A DNA stretch of 64,000 nucleotides from Beijerinckia mobilis. GTDB taxonomy: Bacteria > Pseudomonadota > Alphaproteobacteria > Rhizobiales > Beijerinckiaceae. Made by a program: the position numbers and the translations under genes. The notes under the pieces are model-generated. The model saw nothing but the letters and a program-made list of their open reading frames with translations, did no database searches and was not told the DNA's origin. Below, one piece after another: positions 46,369-55,025 of the stretch; position 1 is the stretch's first letter; each line of letters begins with the position of its first letter. Location: assembly GCF_000745425.1 (NCBI RefSeq), contig NZ_JQJH01000016.1:19992-83991 (forward strand), read 5' to 3'.

Positions 46369-46554
46369 ATGCCGAAACCCACCATTCCGGCAAACACTCG
46401 AACTTTGCCGTCTTCCTGCCGGTCTATTCCTGCCCGGAATTCAGCCCGTTCCCAGGCCGAAGAACTTGAGGCTCTGGCGCGTGAGATGCGCGCGGCGACC
46501 TATGCCACAGCGGCGCGCATCGAAGCTCTCCGGCAGAAGGAGGCGCAGCATTGA
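46369..46554 (+). CDS. Hypothetical 61-aa protein
   Basis: Frame MPKPTIPANTRTLPSSCRSI then a helical Ala/Glu/Arg-rich second half (EELEALAREMRAA). The ORF extends to 46303, but ATG 46369 follows the divergent promoter region of the XRE gene. Overlaps the next gene by TTGA. Plausible first gene of a small rightward operon. Confidence 0.45.
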   Translation: MPKPTIPANTRTLPSSCRSIPARNSARSQAEELEALAREMRAATYATAARIEALRQKEAQH

Positions 46555-46733
46555 GTACGTCACGCCGCTTATTCCAATGTCGGGGTGCCCAGGCCATCGT
46601 CTCGGCTCTGCCGGGCCTTCCCACGATTATCCGCTCATGGCTGGCCCGCGGTTGCTTCGCGCTTGCCGCAGGCTTCGCCGAACTGGGGCTGATTCTCAAC
46701 CGCCGACCAAAGAGGAAAAACACCAATGTTTGA
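46551..46733 (+). CDS. Hypothetical 60-aa protein (TTG start)
   Basis: Begins at TTG 46551, overlapping the previous stop, with GGAGG about nine bases upstream. One moderately hydrophobic segment (LARGCFALAAGFAELGLIL) and a basic end (NRRPKRKNTNV). Possibly a single-pass membrane protein; function unknown. Confidence 0.4.
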   Translation: MSTSRRLFQCRGAQAIVSALPGLPTIIRSWLARGCFALAAGFAELGLILNRRPKRKNTNV

Positions 46734-46971
46734 TGACCTGCCGAACCATCTCGATCCGCATCATACGATCAACATGGTGCTCGGTCTTGCCCGATCGGGC
46801 GAGCTTGCCGCGCGCCGGATGGCCGAAGGGGATGGCTGCGACGACTATAATGCGCGCGCCATGGAAGCGATCTTCGACGCCATCCAGATGCACCTGCTGC
46901 CGATCAGCAGACACTTCGAAGAGCAAGAGAAGCAAGCCGACGCCGCCATCCAGGGGAACACTTCGCAATGA
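46726..46971 (+). CDS. Hypothetical 81-aa protein
   Basis: Acidic, helical (MFDDLPNHLDPHHTINMVLG; RHFEEQEKQADAAIQ), overlapping the preceding gene by 8 bp and the next by ATGA. No family recognised. GAGG about 14 bases upstream of the ATG. Confidence 0.55.
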   Translation: MFDDLPNHLDPHHTINMVLGLARSGELAARRMAEGDGCDDYNARAMEAIFDAIQMHLLPISRHFEEQEKQADAAIQGNTSQ

Positions 46972-47159
46972 GCTTCCAGGCCGTCGTCACGGCGATGTTG
47001 AAGGAGGGATGCACCGCCGAGCAGCAAGCCCCGGCGGTCATTGCCGTAGAGCAAGCGGAAGAACGCGCCAAGGAAACACGGCGGGAGAAGGAAGCCGAGA
47101 AAAAGCGGCTTCAACGTGCCCGGGCCAAGGGTCTGTCTGACAATGGATGCCGCCCATGA
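46968..47159 (+). CDS. 63-aa helical protein, paralogue of the following gene's N-terminus
   Basis: Sequence MSFQAVVTAMLKEGCTAEQQ plus a Lys/Arg/Glu-rich helix (QAEERAKETRREKEAEKKRL). It aligns along its whole length with the first 55 residues of the next gene (same KALLEKGCTAEQ and QAEERAK patterns), so one arose by duplication. Coupled by ATGA on the left and overlapping the next ATG. Confidence 0.6.
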   Translation: MSFQAVVTAMLKEGCTAEQQAPAVIAVEQAEERAKETRREKEAEKKRLQRARAKGLSDNGCRP

Positions 47160-47884
47160 GTCTCGACATTATCGCCAAAGCCTTGCTTGAGAAGGGATGC
47201 ACGGCCGAACAGATCGTTGCGGCGGTGCAGGCATCTGTTCAGGCAGAAGAACGTGCAAAAGCCGAGCGCAGGGCCAAATGGGCTGAGGCAAAAAGGCGCC
47301 AGCGCGCGCGGGCTAATGAAATGTCTTCATTTGTCTCGAGGACTCTTGAAGACCCTTCCCCTGATAAAGAAAGGTCCCCCACACCCCCTAAAGAAAATAA
47401 CCCTAACCAATCCCCCTCTCTCCCGACGCGCCTGCCGGCGGATTTCGAACCTTCCGGGGAGGACCGGGCTTTCGGCGCGGCCGAGGGCCTGACCAAAGCC
47501 GAGATCGGCCGGGCCGTCGAGGACATGCGACTTTGGGCAGCCGAGGCCGTTGGCGAAAAAGCTCTGCGGCAGGACTGGCACGCCACAGCCAGGCGGTTCA
47601 TGCGCCGCGATGCCGACGCCAAGCGCGCTGGTAGGCTCAAGGGGTTCGAGAAGGGCGCAAAGCGGCTCGATTTCCGGCCGCCAAGGGAAACGCCCGCAAA
47701 GGACGCCACGCCGCTCGTTCACGTCAAACGCGACTCACCGCAGGGGGAAGCCTGGGCGGCATGGTGGCGGACGACGAAGGGCGGATCACCGCCAATAGAT
47801 CGGGCTGGCGGCTGGCACTTTCCGAGCGAATGGCCGCCGGGTGATTCCAGAACTGTGCGGCAGACTGTCGCATCTTCGGGGTAA
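47156..47884 (+). CDS. Phage replication-protein-like (DnaT/helicase-loader-type C-terminal domain)
   Basis: 242 aa. N-terminal Lys/Arg-rich helix (see preceding gene), Pro-rich linker (about 65-90), then a domain PADFEPSGEDRAFGAAEGLT ... WHATARRFMRRDA resembling the C-terminal module of phage primosomal/replication proteins that bind ssDNA or helicase. It probably loads a host helicase. It ends about 95 bp before the right attachment site. ATG 47156 overlaps the previous stop. Confidence 0.6.
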   Translation: MSLDIIAKALLEKGCTAEQIVAAVQASVQAEERAKAERRAKWAEAKRRQRARANEMSSFVSRTLEDPSPDKERSPTPPKENNPNQSPSLPTRLPADFEPSGEDRAFGAAEGLTKAEIGRAVEDMRLWAAEAVGEKALRQDWHATARRFMRRDADAKRAGRLKGFEKGAKRLDFRPPRETPAKDATPLVHVKRDSPQGEAWAAWWRTTKGGSPPIDRAGGWHFPSEWPPGDSRTVRQTVASSG

Positions 47885-47977
47885 ATCCGTCACTAGGAGG
47901 CTTTTACCCCTATGTTACCCGGCAGAAATTTGGTTTGCTGCAGAACTTCAAGAAATCCTGTCTAACTATTTGATTTA

Positions 47978-48025
47978 TTTGGTGAGCGCGATGGGATTCG
48001 AACCCATGACCCTCTGATTAAAAGT
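47978..48025. repeat. Attachment site, right (within intact tRNA-Lys)
   Basis: 48 bp identical to 32,274-32,321. This copy is the 3' part of the intact tRNA, i.e. supplied by the element on integration, so the host tRNA stays functional. Confidence 0.95.
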
Positions 48026-48055
48026 CAGATGCTCTACCGACTGAGCTACGCGCTC
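47980..48055 (-). tRNA. tRNA-Lys(UUU)
   Basis: 76-nt cloverleaf including encoded CCA. Acceptor GAGCGCG/CGCGCTC, D arm with AGCTCAGTCGGTAGAGC, anticodon arm TCTGA-CTTTTAA-TCAGA giving anticodon UUU, T arm GGGTTCGAATCCC. It is the integration target: the 3' half is element-derived, and the sequence after CCA now comes from the element rather than the original terminator. Confidence 0.98.
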
Positions 48056-48157
48056 CCGTGAAGCCAGCCTCACGGATGTGTTGGAAGTAAACGGATCATT
48101 GCCCAGGGTCAATAGAGGAATGGCAGATCCACGTGTTTCGCACGTGCCACTTGCGCT

Positions 48158-48397
48158 TTATTGCTCGTAATATGCAAGTACGACGACGATCGCGAAAACG
48201 ATACAGGTGACAAACGTGGTCCAGGCGATTTTAGACCAGAAGTGCAAAGCGACCGGCGCTCCCGGATCCGTCCCCGGTACCACCTCGCCTGTTTCATGCT
48301 GTGAGCGGATTCCGAACGGCAGAACCGCAAACAGGACAATAAACCAGGTGGTAAAAAAAATCGCGCAAGCAGTTGGTATCGGAAAGGGAAGCTGCAT
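48158..48397 (-). CDS. DUF1467 family membrane protein
   Basis: 79 aa with two transmembrane helices. The ITTWFIVLFAVLPFG-like N-terminus and the RSQHETGEVVPGTDPGAP loop are the DUF1467 signature. The function is unknown; in many alphaproteobacteria it lies near proS and lolC/lolE. Full-length. No neighbour on the same strand in the window. Confidence 0.92.
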   Translation of the reverse strand: MQLPFPIPTACAIFFTTWFIVLFAVLPFGIRSQHETGEVVPGTDPGAPVALHFWSKIAWTTFVTCIVFAIVVVLAYYEQ

Positions 48398-48717
48398 AAA
48401 TCACCAAAGCAGAATCAGGTGAGAAAGGAACATGGAACGGGGTGGAACTCTTCCTCTCGGAAATATTTTCTCATGGGACCCACCCTGCTCTATCGTCAAA
48501 CGCCTTAAGCCAGTCACCTTAGGTACTGGGGTCTGTGCCAGCAAGAAGGTGCGGAATATTCCTGTTGCCCAGTGATCACAGAATATGAATTTCCATTTCC
48601 AGCCTATTGTGCAGCGCGAAAAGGATTGCCACGAGTTCATTATGGCAGGATTATGATAATTCATTCTGCCTTTTCTTCTTTATTCGCTTTGGCGAAATCT
48701 ATCCTGGAGGTGGTCGC
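48398..48717. other. 320-bp divergent region DUF1467 / L,D-transpeptidase
   Basis: No ORF with support. The stretch to 48,717 should hold the transpeptidase promoter. I see nothing else. Confidence 0.4.
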
Positions 48718-49323
48718 ATGGATCGCTTTCGTTCAGCCCTTGGCGGGGCCGCCATAATACTGCTTTCGTCCACCTGCGTCTCGACCGCGCAGGCTAATGA
48801 CCATGATGATTATGAGCTCACGGCCCAACCTGCTCCCTCGGGAACCTATGCCAATCCCGGCATGGAGGGCCGTCCCCAGGCCGTCGCACCGGCGCGGGAA
48901 ACTGTCTCTTATTCAACACATTATTCGCCAGGAACGATCGTTATTTCAACGGATCAACGTCGCCTCTATTACGTCCTTCCGAACAACCAGGCCATTCGCT
49001 ACGGCATTGGAGTAGGTAGGCCAGGGTTTGAATGGCACGGCGTCAAGAAAGTCGCGATGAAACGGGAATGGCCGTCCTGGTCCCCACCAGCACAAATGCT
49101 GCGCCGGCGTCCGGATTTGCCCCGCCATATGGCTGGAGGGCCGGAGAATCCGCTCGGCGCACGCGCCCTTTACCTTGGCGGCTCCCTATACCGCATCCAT
49201 GGATCCAACGAACCGGAGACAATTGGACAAGCGGTGTCGTCGGGATGCATTCGCATGACGAATGAGGATGTGACCGATTTATATGATCGCGTTAAAGTAG
49301 GGACGCGTGTCATCGTCGAATAA
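48718..49323 (+). CDS. L,D-transpeptidase (YkuD domain), periplasmic
   Basis: 201 aa with an N-terminal signal peptide (RFRSALGGAAIILLSSTCVS, cleavage near AQA). YkuD catalytic domain with GVGRPGFEWHG, the His of YRIHGSNEPETIG and the catalytic SSGCIRMTNED, with Cys in the S-x-G-C-I-R motif. It forms 3-3 crosslinks or attaches proteins to peptidoglycan. The start at 48718 has GGAGG seven bases upstream; an ORF extends to 48607 without one. Confidence 0.93.
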   Translation: MDRFRSALGGAAIILLSSTCVSTAQANDHDDYELTAQPAPSGTYANPGMEGRPQAVAPARETVSYSTHYSPGTIVISTDQRRLYYVLPNNQAIRYGIGVGRPGFEWHGVKKVAMKREWPSWSPPAQMLRRRPDLPRHMAGGPENPLGARALYLGGSLYRIHGSNEPETIGQAVSSGCIRMTNEDVTDLYDRVKVGTRVIVE

Positions 49324-49420
49324 GGACGATCCCGGCTTTTGGGAGGTTCGCTCTGCAATAGGGTGAGACGAAGACCGATGAGTTCCCAGTTGCAGCCCTA
49401 TGAGACCTGGAAATAAATAA

Positions 49421-49449
49421 GGATAAATCAGTCCCTTACTGATTTATCC
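49421..49449. terminator. Hairpin downstream of L,D-transpeptidase
   Basis: Perfect 12-bp stem (GGATAAATCAGT / ACTGATTTATCC) with a CCCTT loop, about 100 bp after the transpeptidase stop. No T-run; a likely processing or terminator structure. Confidence 0.6.
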
Positions 49450-49499
49450 TGAAAGTCTCATTGGATGTTCAGAATACCGAACAAGTCGCGGCGGCCAAC

Positions 49500-49602
49500 T
49501 AGAGCATTTTGCATTGCCGTTGAATGTCTTCGTGATCCCATAGCCTTGAAAACACTCTAGTTTTTTTAGTGAAGCGTTTCTGGATATATCCGAAACGCTC
49601 TA
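49500..49602. repeat. Dispersed intergenic repeat, copy 2 (inverted)
   Basis: Reverse orientation of copies 1 and 3: begins TAGAGCATTTTGC and ends CGAAACGCTCTA, with the internal T7 run and inverted arms. It lies between the transpeptidase and the convergent DUF971 gene. Confidence 0.75.
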
Positions 49603-49653
49603 GGAGCTTCGTAAATCTTTGCTGCAATCAGGGCAGGCTTTAAGCGATCGGGC

Positions 49654-50034
49654 TCAAAGCTGGCCCGGCCTATCGCGCGAGAGGCCCTTGGCCGCGAGTT
49701 CTCCGAGATAGAAATTCCACTTTTCCTCATGCTGGCTGCCAAGCTCATGGAGGAAAGTCCATGAATAGATGCCCGTGGAATGCATGTCGTCGAAGGTCAG
49801 GCGCACCGCATAAGTGCCAACCGGTTCGACGCCTATAATGCGGCATTTCTCCTTGCCGCCCACGGTCACGCGCTCCTCGGGACTATGACCCTGAACTTCC
49901 GCACTTGGGCTCATCACCCGAAGATATTCGGCCGAAAGATCATAAGCATCGCCATTGTCGAATGCCACCGACAAGGTCTTGCCACTATCCTTGAGCCGAA
50001 TTTCAGTCGGCCATTGTCCACCTTGATCCATCAT
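49654..50034 (-). CDS. DUF971 domain protein (gamma-butyrobetaine-hydroxylase-like N-terminal)
   Basis: 126 aa single-domain DUF971. Family hallmarks: WPTEIRLKDSGKTLSVAFD, AYDLSAEYLRVMSPSAEV and the strongly conserved SGIYSWTFLHELG-type segment (here STGIYSWTFLHELG) near the end. DUF971 occurs as an isolated domain and as the N-terminus of 2-OG oxygenases; some are fused or adjacent to Mrp-type proteins, and here mrp lies only 1.5 kb away. Function unknown. Confidence 0.92.
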   Translation of the reverse strand: MMDQGGQWPTEIRLKDSGKTLSVAFDNGDAYDLSAEYLRVMSPSAEVQGHSPEERVTVGGKEKCRIIGVEPVGTYAVRLTFDDMHSTGIYSWTFLHELGSQHEEKWNFYLGELAAKGLSRDRPGQL

Positions 50035-50312
50035 GGGTTCAACCTCGGCCTTCCGCTTCCATTTCCATTCTTCTGCAGCCGTGTCGCTGGAGCATTAAAG
50101 TCGATACAAGTTCATCGTTTGATGCATGTTGGCCTATCAAACTGACCTTTCAGCACCTGCTACACCGCGAAATCATCGCCCGATCCAGCTTCGTATTTTA
50201 AAACCAAATCAACGAGCTGACGACTTATCATCCTCATTTACAAAACAAAATTCCTGAACACGTCTTCGTTAGGCTCTTATGTGGTCCGATCGGTTGGATT
50301 ATATGGTGAGCC

Positions 50313-51383
50313 ATGACGCTTCTGATGCCGAACGACGCAAAATCCGAACCAGAGCTTTCCCAAACGGGCCTACCTACGGAACAGCGGAAACCGCTCATCG
50401 ATCCGTTCGGAAGACGTGTGAGCTATGTGCGTCTTTCGGTCACCGACCGATGCGACATGCGCTGCACCTATTGCATGGCGGAGGAAATGCAATTCCTGCC
50501 ACGCGCAGAGCTTCTGACACTGGAAGAACTTAACCGGCTTTGTACGGCCTTGATAGAGCGCGGCGTCGAAATCTTGCGGATCACGGGCGGAGAACCCTTG
50601 ATCAGGCAAAATATCATGAGTCTTTTCAAGGCTCTTTCCAGACATCTCTCGACGGGTGCGTTGCGGGAATTGACTTTGACCACCAACGGGTCACAGCTCG
50701 CCCGTTTCGCCAGCCCACTCGCCGATTGCGGCGTCCGCCGTATTAATGTGTCGCTTGATTCGCTCAACGCCGACAAATATCACGCCATCACGCGCTTCGG
50801 CCATCACGCTGAAGTGCTTGCCGGAATTGAAGCTGCCCGTAAGGCAGGTCTCAAGATCAAAATCAATATGGTTGCCTTGCGCGGTGTCAATGACGATGAA
50901 ATCGTCCCCATGCTCGAATGGGCACATGGCTATGGCATGGATCTGACTTTGATCGAGGTGATGCCGATGGGCACAATCGGTGCGGACCGGGCGGATCAAT
51001 ATCTACCACTCACACAGGTTCGGTCCGATCTCGAAAGCCGTTACACTTTAAAGACCAGCAGCCATAAAACCGGCGGTCCTGCCCGTTATGCCGAGGTCCA
51101 GGAGACCGGTGGGCGCATCGGCTTCATCACACCTTTGACCCATAATTTCTGCGAGGGCTGCAACCGTGTCCGCGTGACCTGCAAAGGTACGCTTTTCATG
51201 TGTCTCGGGCAGGAAGATGCAGCCGACCTGCGCGCACCTCTGCGGGCTTCAACTTCCGATGATCTGCTCCATCAGACCCTTGATGAGGCCATTTTGCGCA
51301 AACCCAAAGGCCACGATTTCGATATTGGACGGCACCATGCACACCCCGCCGTCCCGCGTCATATGAGCATGACCGGCGGCTAG
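50313..51383 (+). CDS. moaA: GTP 3',8-cyclase MoaA (molybdenum cofactor)
   Basis: 356 aa radical-SAM enzyme that starts Moco synthesis from GTP. First [4Fe-4S] motif CDMRCTYC, second cluster [18 protein letters not shown] at about 280-297, and the C-terminal SMTGG with the double-Gly tail that is required in Moa[11 protein letters not shown] is the SAM-binding motif. No moaC/moaD/mobA next to it. The TAG stop coincides with the first base of a dispersed repeat. Confidence 0.96.
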   Translation: MTLLMPNDAKSEPELSQTGLPTEQRKPLIDPFGRRVSYVRLSVTDRCDMRCTYCMAEEMQFLPRAELLTLEELNRLCTALIERGVEILRITGGEPLIRQNIMSLFKALSRHLSTGALRELTLTTNGSQLARFASPLADCGVRRINVSLDSLNADKYHAITRFGHHAEVLAGIEAARKAGLKIKINMVALRGVNDDEIVPMLEWAHGYGMDLTLIEVMPMGTIGADRADQYLPLTQVRSDLESRYTLKTSSHKTGGPARYAEVQETGGRIGFITPLTHNFCEGCNRVRVTCKGTLFMCLGQEDAADLRAPLRASTSDDLLHQTLDEAILRKPKGHDFDIGRHHAHPAVPRHMSMTGG

Positions 51384-51481
51384 AGCGTTTCGACTTATCC
51401 GAAAACGCTCTACTCAGAAATCGAGAATATTTTCAAGACCATGGAATCGCAAAGCGATTCAACATTATCGGAAATGCTCTA
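51381..51481. repeat. Dispersed intergenic repeat, copy 3
   Basis: TAGAGCGTTTCGA at left to GGAAATGCTCTA at right, about 100 bp. The TAG that terminates moaA is the first base triplet of the repeat, so the element lies directly on the stop codon. Confidence 0.75.
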
Positions 51482-51547
51482 AAGGATCGAGGCGGAGAGC
51501 GCAGACAGCGGTTGCCGCTTTCACGGCCAGCCACCCGCCCTACCCGA

Positions 51548-52636
51548 TCATTCAATCACGATTTTCGGCGCGACGCGCTGCTGGCCCTTTTCGAGCATTT
51601 CTTTAATCTGACCTGCTATATCCATGTAAATCTTGGCATAAGCACTGTCAGGTTCAGAAATGACCACGGGCTTTCCGGAATCCGCGCGCTCACGAATCGT
51701 CATATGCAGCGGAACCTCTCCCAGAAAGGGTACGCCAAGACGCTCGGCTTCGGCCCGCGCGCCGCCATGGGCGAAAATATCCGACCGGCCGCCGCAATGC
51801 GGGCACAGGAAATAACTCATATTCTCGACAATGCCGAGCACAGGCACATCAACCTTGTTGAACATGGTGATGCCGCGCCGCGCGTCGATGAGTGCAAGGT
51901 CCTGAGGCGTGGAAACCACGACCGCCCCAGCCAGCGGGACATTCTGCGCCAGCGTCAATTGGGCGTCGCCAGTGCCGGGCGGCATATCGACGACGAGGCA
52001 ATCGAGTTCACCCCAAGCCACATCGCGCAGCAATTGTTGCACGGCCGCCATCACCATGGGGCCGCGCCAAATCATCGGATCTTCTTCATCGACCATAAAG
52101 CCAATGGAGATCGCCTTGACCCCGAAAGCCTCCAGAGGCTTCATGAAGCGGCCTTCCGATTCCGGCTGGCCGCTGAGGCCGAGCAGACGCGGCAAAGAGG
52201 GGCCGTAAATATCCGCGTCGAGAATGCCGATTTTCCACCCGAGCTTGGACAAAGCGAGAGCAAGATTGACCGAGGTCGTCGACTTGCCGACGCCGCCCTT
52301 GCCGGAGGAAACGGCGATGACACGGGCAATACCGGGAATGGCGATGCTGCGCGGCGCCTGCGGCTTCGGAGGAGCCGGCGGCGGCGCGGCTGGTTTTTCG
52401 GCGGTCAGGCTGACCAAGGCATTGGCGACCCCGGACAGTTTCCGCACCGCGGTTTCCGCAGCCACTCGCATGGGCTCGGCGGTCGCAGCCTGTTGCGGAT
52501 CGATCGCGATGGAAAGATAGACTTTATCGTCCTTGATCGAAAGGCCGGCGATCGCGCCTGATTGCGGCAGCGGTGTCTTCCCATCAGGCCCGGCGACCGT
52601 GCCGAGCGCGCCGAGAACATCTTGCTCGCTGACCAT
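51548..52636 (-). CDS. mrp: Mrp/NBP35 (ApbC) family Fe-S carrier ATPase
   Basis: 362 aa. N-terminal MIP18-like domain (1-90), a Pro/Ala-rich linker (about 95-112), deviant Walker A VSSGKGGVGKSTTSVNLALA, GPMVMAAVQQLL and DCLVVDMPPGTGDAQLTL, then CPHC in FLCPHC for cluster binding. It transfers [4Fe-4S] clusters to apo-enzymes, consistent with proximity to moaA, though opposite strand. Cytosolic. Confidence 0.95.
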   Translation of the reverse strand: MVSEQDVLGALGTVAGPDGKTPLPQSGAIAGLSIKDDKVYLSIAIDPQQAATAEPMRVAAETAVRKLSGVANALVSLTAEKPAAPPPAPPKPQAPRSIAIPGIARVIAVSSGKGGVGKSTTSVNLALALSKLGWKIGILDADIYGPSLPRLLGLSGQPESEGRFMKPLEAFGVKAISIGFMVDEEDPMIWRGPMVMAAVQQLLRDVAWGELDCLVVDMPPGTGDAQLTLAQNVPLAGAVVVSTPQDLALIDARRGITMFNKVDVPVLGIVENMSYFLCPHCGGRSDIFAHGGARAEAERLGVPFLGEVPLHMTIRERADSGKPVVISEPDSAYAKIYMDIAGQIKEMLEKGQQRVAPKIVIE

Positions 52637-53167
52637 ATGACTCGCTCCTGTCGAGGTCCATTTCGCTTCGCCGGCTGCTTCTAAGGATCACAACCGCCAG
52701 AAGCAGATATTCCACTTCCATAAGCCTGCAACACCAGCGCGCGCCCGAGGCTTATAGGCGTCCGTTCCCATTGCTTCAACAGCGATCGAAACATCCTTGA
52801 ACGACACGATCATAGCAAGAGCCACGCCATAGATAGGCACGCAAAGGCCGTCGCACACCGCATCGAACCTCCACGCTTTGCTTCCTAATTCAACGAAATT
52901 ATATGGAGTTACAAAATATTTTTAAAGGATTTTTGGAAAAAACAAGAGCAAACTTCCAAACGTCTCGAGTTTAATCCTAAAGCAAGGCGATCCTCTTTGT
53001 GCATTTCTCTCCGGGATTGCCCGAAACCGATCGAGATTTTGTTTGCGATAGGGCTCCAACACCTCGTATCAACGAGAAATCTTCAAGCGTGAGGCCTTGC
53101 GCTCCTTGCCCAATATTCAAGCACAAGCTAGACAGAAACGGCATTCTCCTCGTTTCCGGCGTTCGCA
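52637..53167. other. 530-bp divergent region mrp / solute-binding protein
   Basis: No gene recognised; the region 52,880-52,960 is AT-rich. Presumed promoters for mrp (minus) and the solute-binding protein (plus). Confidence 0.4.
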
Positions 53168-54013
53168 ATGACCGACGCCTTTCTCACCGCCGTCTGCCTC
53201 ATGAAGCATATGAAGGAACGGGACAAATCAGCGTTTTGGCAGGTCGCAGCGGCGATTTTCTTTGTCTTCGGCCTTTTTGTAGCGGTTGGAATGGCCCGAG
53301 CCGAAGACAATATTCCGGACGTGATCCGCATCGCCAGTGAAGGTGCCCGGCCCCCCTACAATTACCTCGAGAACAACGATCTCGCCGGTTTCGAGATCGA
53401 GCTTGGCCGCGAGCTCTGCGCGCGCATGAATGTCACCTGCACCTTTGTCACGCAGGATTGGGACAATCTCATTCCCGGCCTTCTCGATCATCACTATGAT
53501 GCGATCATGGCAGCGCTGAACATAACCGAAGAAAACCGGGAAAAACTCGCCTTCAGCACGCCCTATGTTCGGATGCCGCTTGCATTCCTTGGTCGCCGCG
53601 ACGAACCGATCGCTGGCGTGAGCGCCGAGGCACTCGCCGGCAAGAAAATCGGCGTTATCGCCAATACAGCCTTTGAGGCCTATGCCGAGGACCACTTCCC
53701 CAAGGCACAAATTCAAAACTATGCGAGCCTGGAAGAAGCCATTCTCGATCTTGGCGAGAAACGCGTCGACCTCGTTCTCGCCGAGAAGGCCGATCTCAAT
53801 GATTTCCGGACAAACCGGCGCGAAGCGCAAAATACCGTCATCATTGGGGATTTACCGCGCGATCCAGCCTATTTCGGCGAAGGAATTGGCATCGGGTTGC
53901 GCAAGGGCGACACCGCCTTGAAAGCCAAATTCGATCAGGCGCTTGAGGAAATCCGTAAGGATGGAACGTTCCGCAAGATCCGCGAACGTTTCTTTCCTTA
54001 TGAGATAGAATAA
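53168..54013 (+). CDS. Amino-acid-type extracellular solute-binding protein (family 3)
   Basis: 281 aa from the first ATG; the signal anchor KERDKSAFWQVAAAIFFVFG and cleavage near MARA suggest the true start is 53201 or 53210. PBP family-3 motifs are ARPPYNYLENNDLAGFEIEL and DWDNLIPGLLDHHYDAIMA, and the C-terminal GEGIGIGLRKGDTALKAKFD block. It binds an amino acid or related ligand in the periplasm. No permease or ATPase genes are next to it in the window, so it is an orphan binding protein. Confidence 0.9.
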   Translation: MTDAFLTAVCLMKHMKERDKSAFWQVAAAIFFVFGLFVAVGMARAEDNIPDVIRIASEGARPPYNYLENNDLAGFEIELGRELCARMNVTCTFVTQDWDNLIPGLLDHHYDAIMAALNITEENREKLAFSTPYVRMPLAFLGRRDEPIAGVSAEALAGKKIGVIANTAFEAYAEDHFPKAQIQNYASLEEAILDLGEKRVDLVLAEKADLNDFRTNRREAQNTVIIGDLPRDPAYFGEGIGIGLRKGDTALKAKFDQALEEIRKDGTFRKIRERFFPYEIE

Positions 54014-54149
54014 TTTGGCGGCAACCTGCCTCTCAACCGGCCGCCGCAGCGGGCATAGCACAAGAGGCAAAGCCCGAGCGCCGGCCAGCCAACTGGGCCG
54101 AGTCTTGCTCGCCAAACGGTTCACGAACGGGATGCTTTGAGGATCTTCA

Positions 54150-55025
54150 ATGGCAAAAGTCGCCTTCCTTGGTCTTGGCGTCATGGGCTATCCCATGGCT
54201 GGGCATCTCGCGAAAAATGGGCATGAGGTCAAAGTCTATAATCGCACCAAGACCAAGGCCGAGAAATGGGTCGCGCAATTCGGCGGTCAGGCCTCCGACA
54301 CGCCGGCTGCGGCGGCGGAAGGCCGCGACATCGTCTTCGCCTGCGTTGGTAATGATGACGACGTGCGCTCGGTGACCCTTGGCGAGACTGGTGCCCTCGC
54401 CACGCTCCCTTCAGGAGCTGTTTTTGTCGATCACACGACGGCCTCCGCGGCCCTAGCCCGCGAGCTTGCCGCCAAGGCTGCGGAAAAAGGTCAACATTTC
54501 CTCGATGCTCCCGTTTCAGGCGGTCAGGCGGGGGCAGAAAACGGCGTCCTGACGGTCATGTGCGGCGGTGATGAAACTGCCTATCACATCGCTGAACCCA
54601 TTATCGGCGCCTATGCCAAATCCTGCCGTCTGATGGGACCCGCCGGCGCTGGCCAGTTGACCAAAATGGTCAATCAAATCTGCATCGCCGGCCTGGTTCA
54701 GGCGCTTTCCGAAGGGTTGCATTTTGCCCGATGCGCCGGACTCGATGGCGCGGCGGTGATCGAAGTCATTTCCAAGGGCGCGGCGCAATCCTGGCAGATG
54801 GAAAACCGCTATAAAACCATGCTCGAAAACAAGTTCGACTTCGGTTTCGCAGTCGAATGGATGCGCAAGGATCTCTCTATCTGTCTCGACGAAGCCCGCC
54901 GCAACGGCGCAAGCCTGCCGGTCGCCGCTCTCGTCGATCAATTTTATGCGGAAGTGGAAAAACTCGGCGGGGCGCGGTGGGATACCTCAAGCCTGATCGC
55001 CCGGTTGCAACCAAAGAGTGTCTGA
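54150..55025 (+). CDS. NAD(P)-dependent beta-hydroxyacid dehydrogenase (3-hydroxyisobutyrate type)
   Basis: 291 aa. Rossmann GLGVMGYPMAGHLAKNG at residues 7-23, substrate-binding DAPVSGGQAGAENGVLTVMC, and catalytic Lys in GAGQLTKMVNQI (K about 171). The family includes 3-hydroxyisobutyrate dehydrogenase, tartronate semialdehyde reductase and GLYR1-like enzymes, which cannot be told apart here. The 3-hydroxyisobutyryl-CoA hydrolase-like gene at 58,385 makes valine catabolism plausible. Confidence 0.93.
   Translation: MAKVAFLGLGVMGYPMAGHLAKNGHEVKVYNRTKTKAEKWVAQFGGQASDTPAAAAEGRDIVFACVGNDDDVRSVTLGETGALATLPSGAVFVDHTTASAALARELAAKAAEKGQHFLDAPVSGGQAGAENGVLTVMCGGDETAYHIAEPIIGAYAKSCRLMGPAGAGQLTKMVNQICIAGLVQALSEGLHFARCAGLDGAAVIEVISKGAAQSWQMENRYKTMLENKFDFGFAVEWMRKDLSICLDEARRNGASLPVAALVDQFYAEVEKLGGARWDTSSLIARLQPKSV

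Larger units (their letters stand above)
32274..48025. mobile_element. 15.7 kb integrated phage-related element in tRNA-Lys(UUU)
   Basis: Bounded by a 48-bp direct repeat, with a tyrosine integrase next to the left site. Content left to right: integrase, recombination/ssDNA proteins, RuvC-like nuclease, RepA-like ATPase, iteron-like array, four unknown genes, TerS, intein-containing TerL, terminator, then a right part with HicAB, small membrane proteins, Rha-like and XRE regulators and a replication-protein-like gene. No portal, prohead protease, capsid, tail, holin or endolysin was recognised. Either a decayed prophage or a satellite that keeps its own terminase; the intact operons and few broken genes favour the second, but this is inference. 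Confidence 0.88.

Noticed and set aside
46319..47140. 273-codon plus-strand frame overlapping several small genes
   Set aside because: Arg/Pro/Cys-rich, crosses three coupled frames with better ribosome sites, and matches no family.
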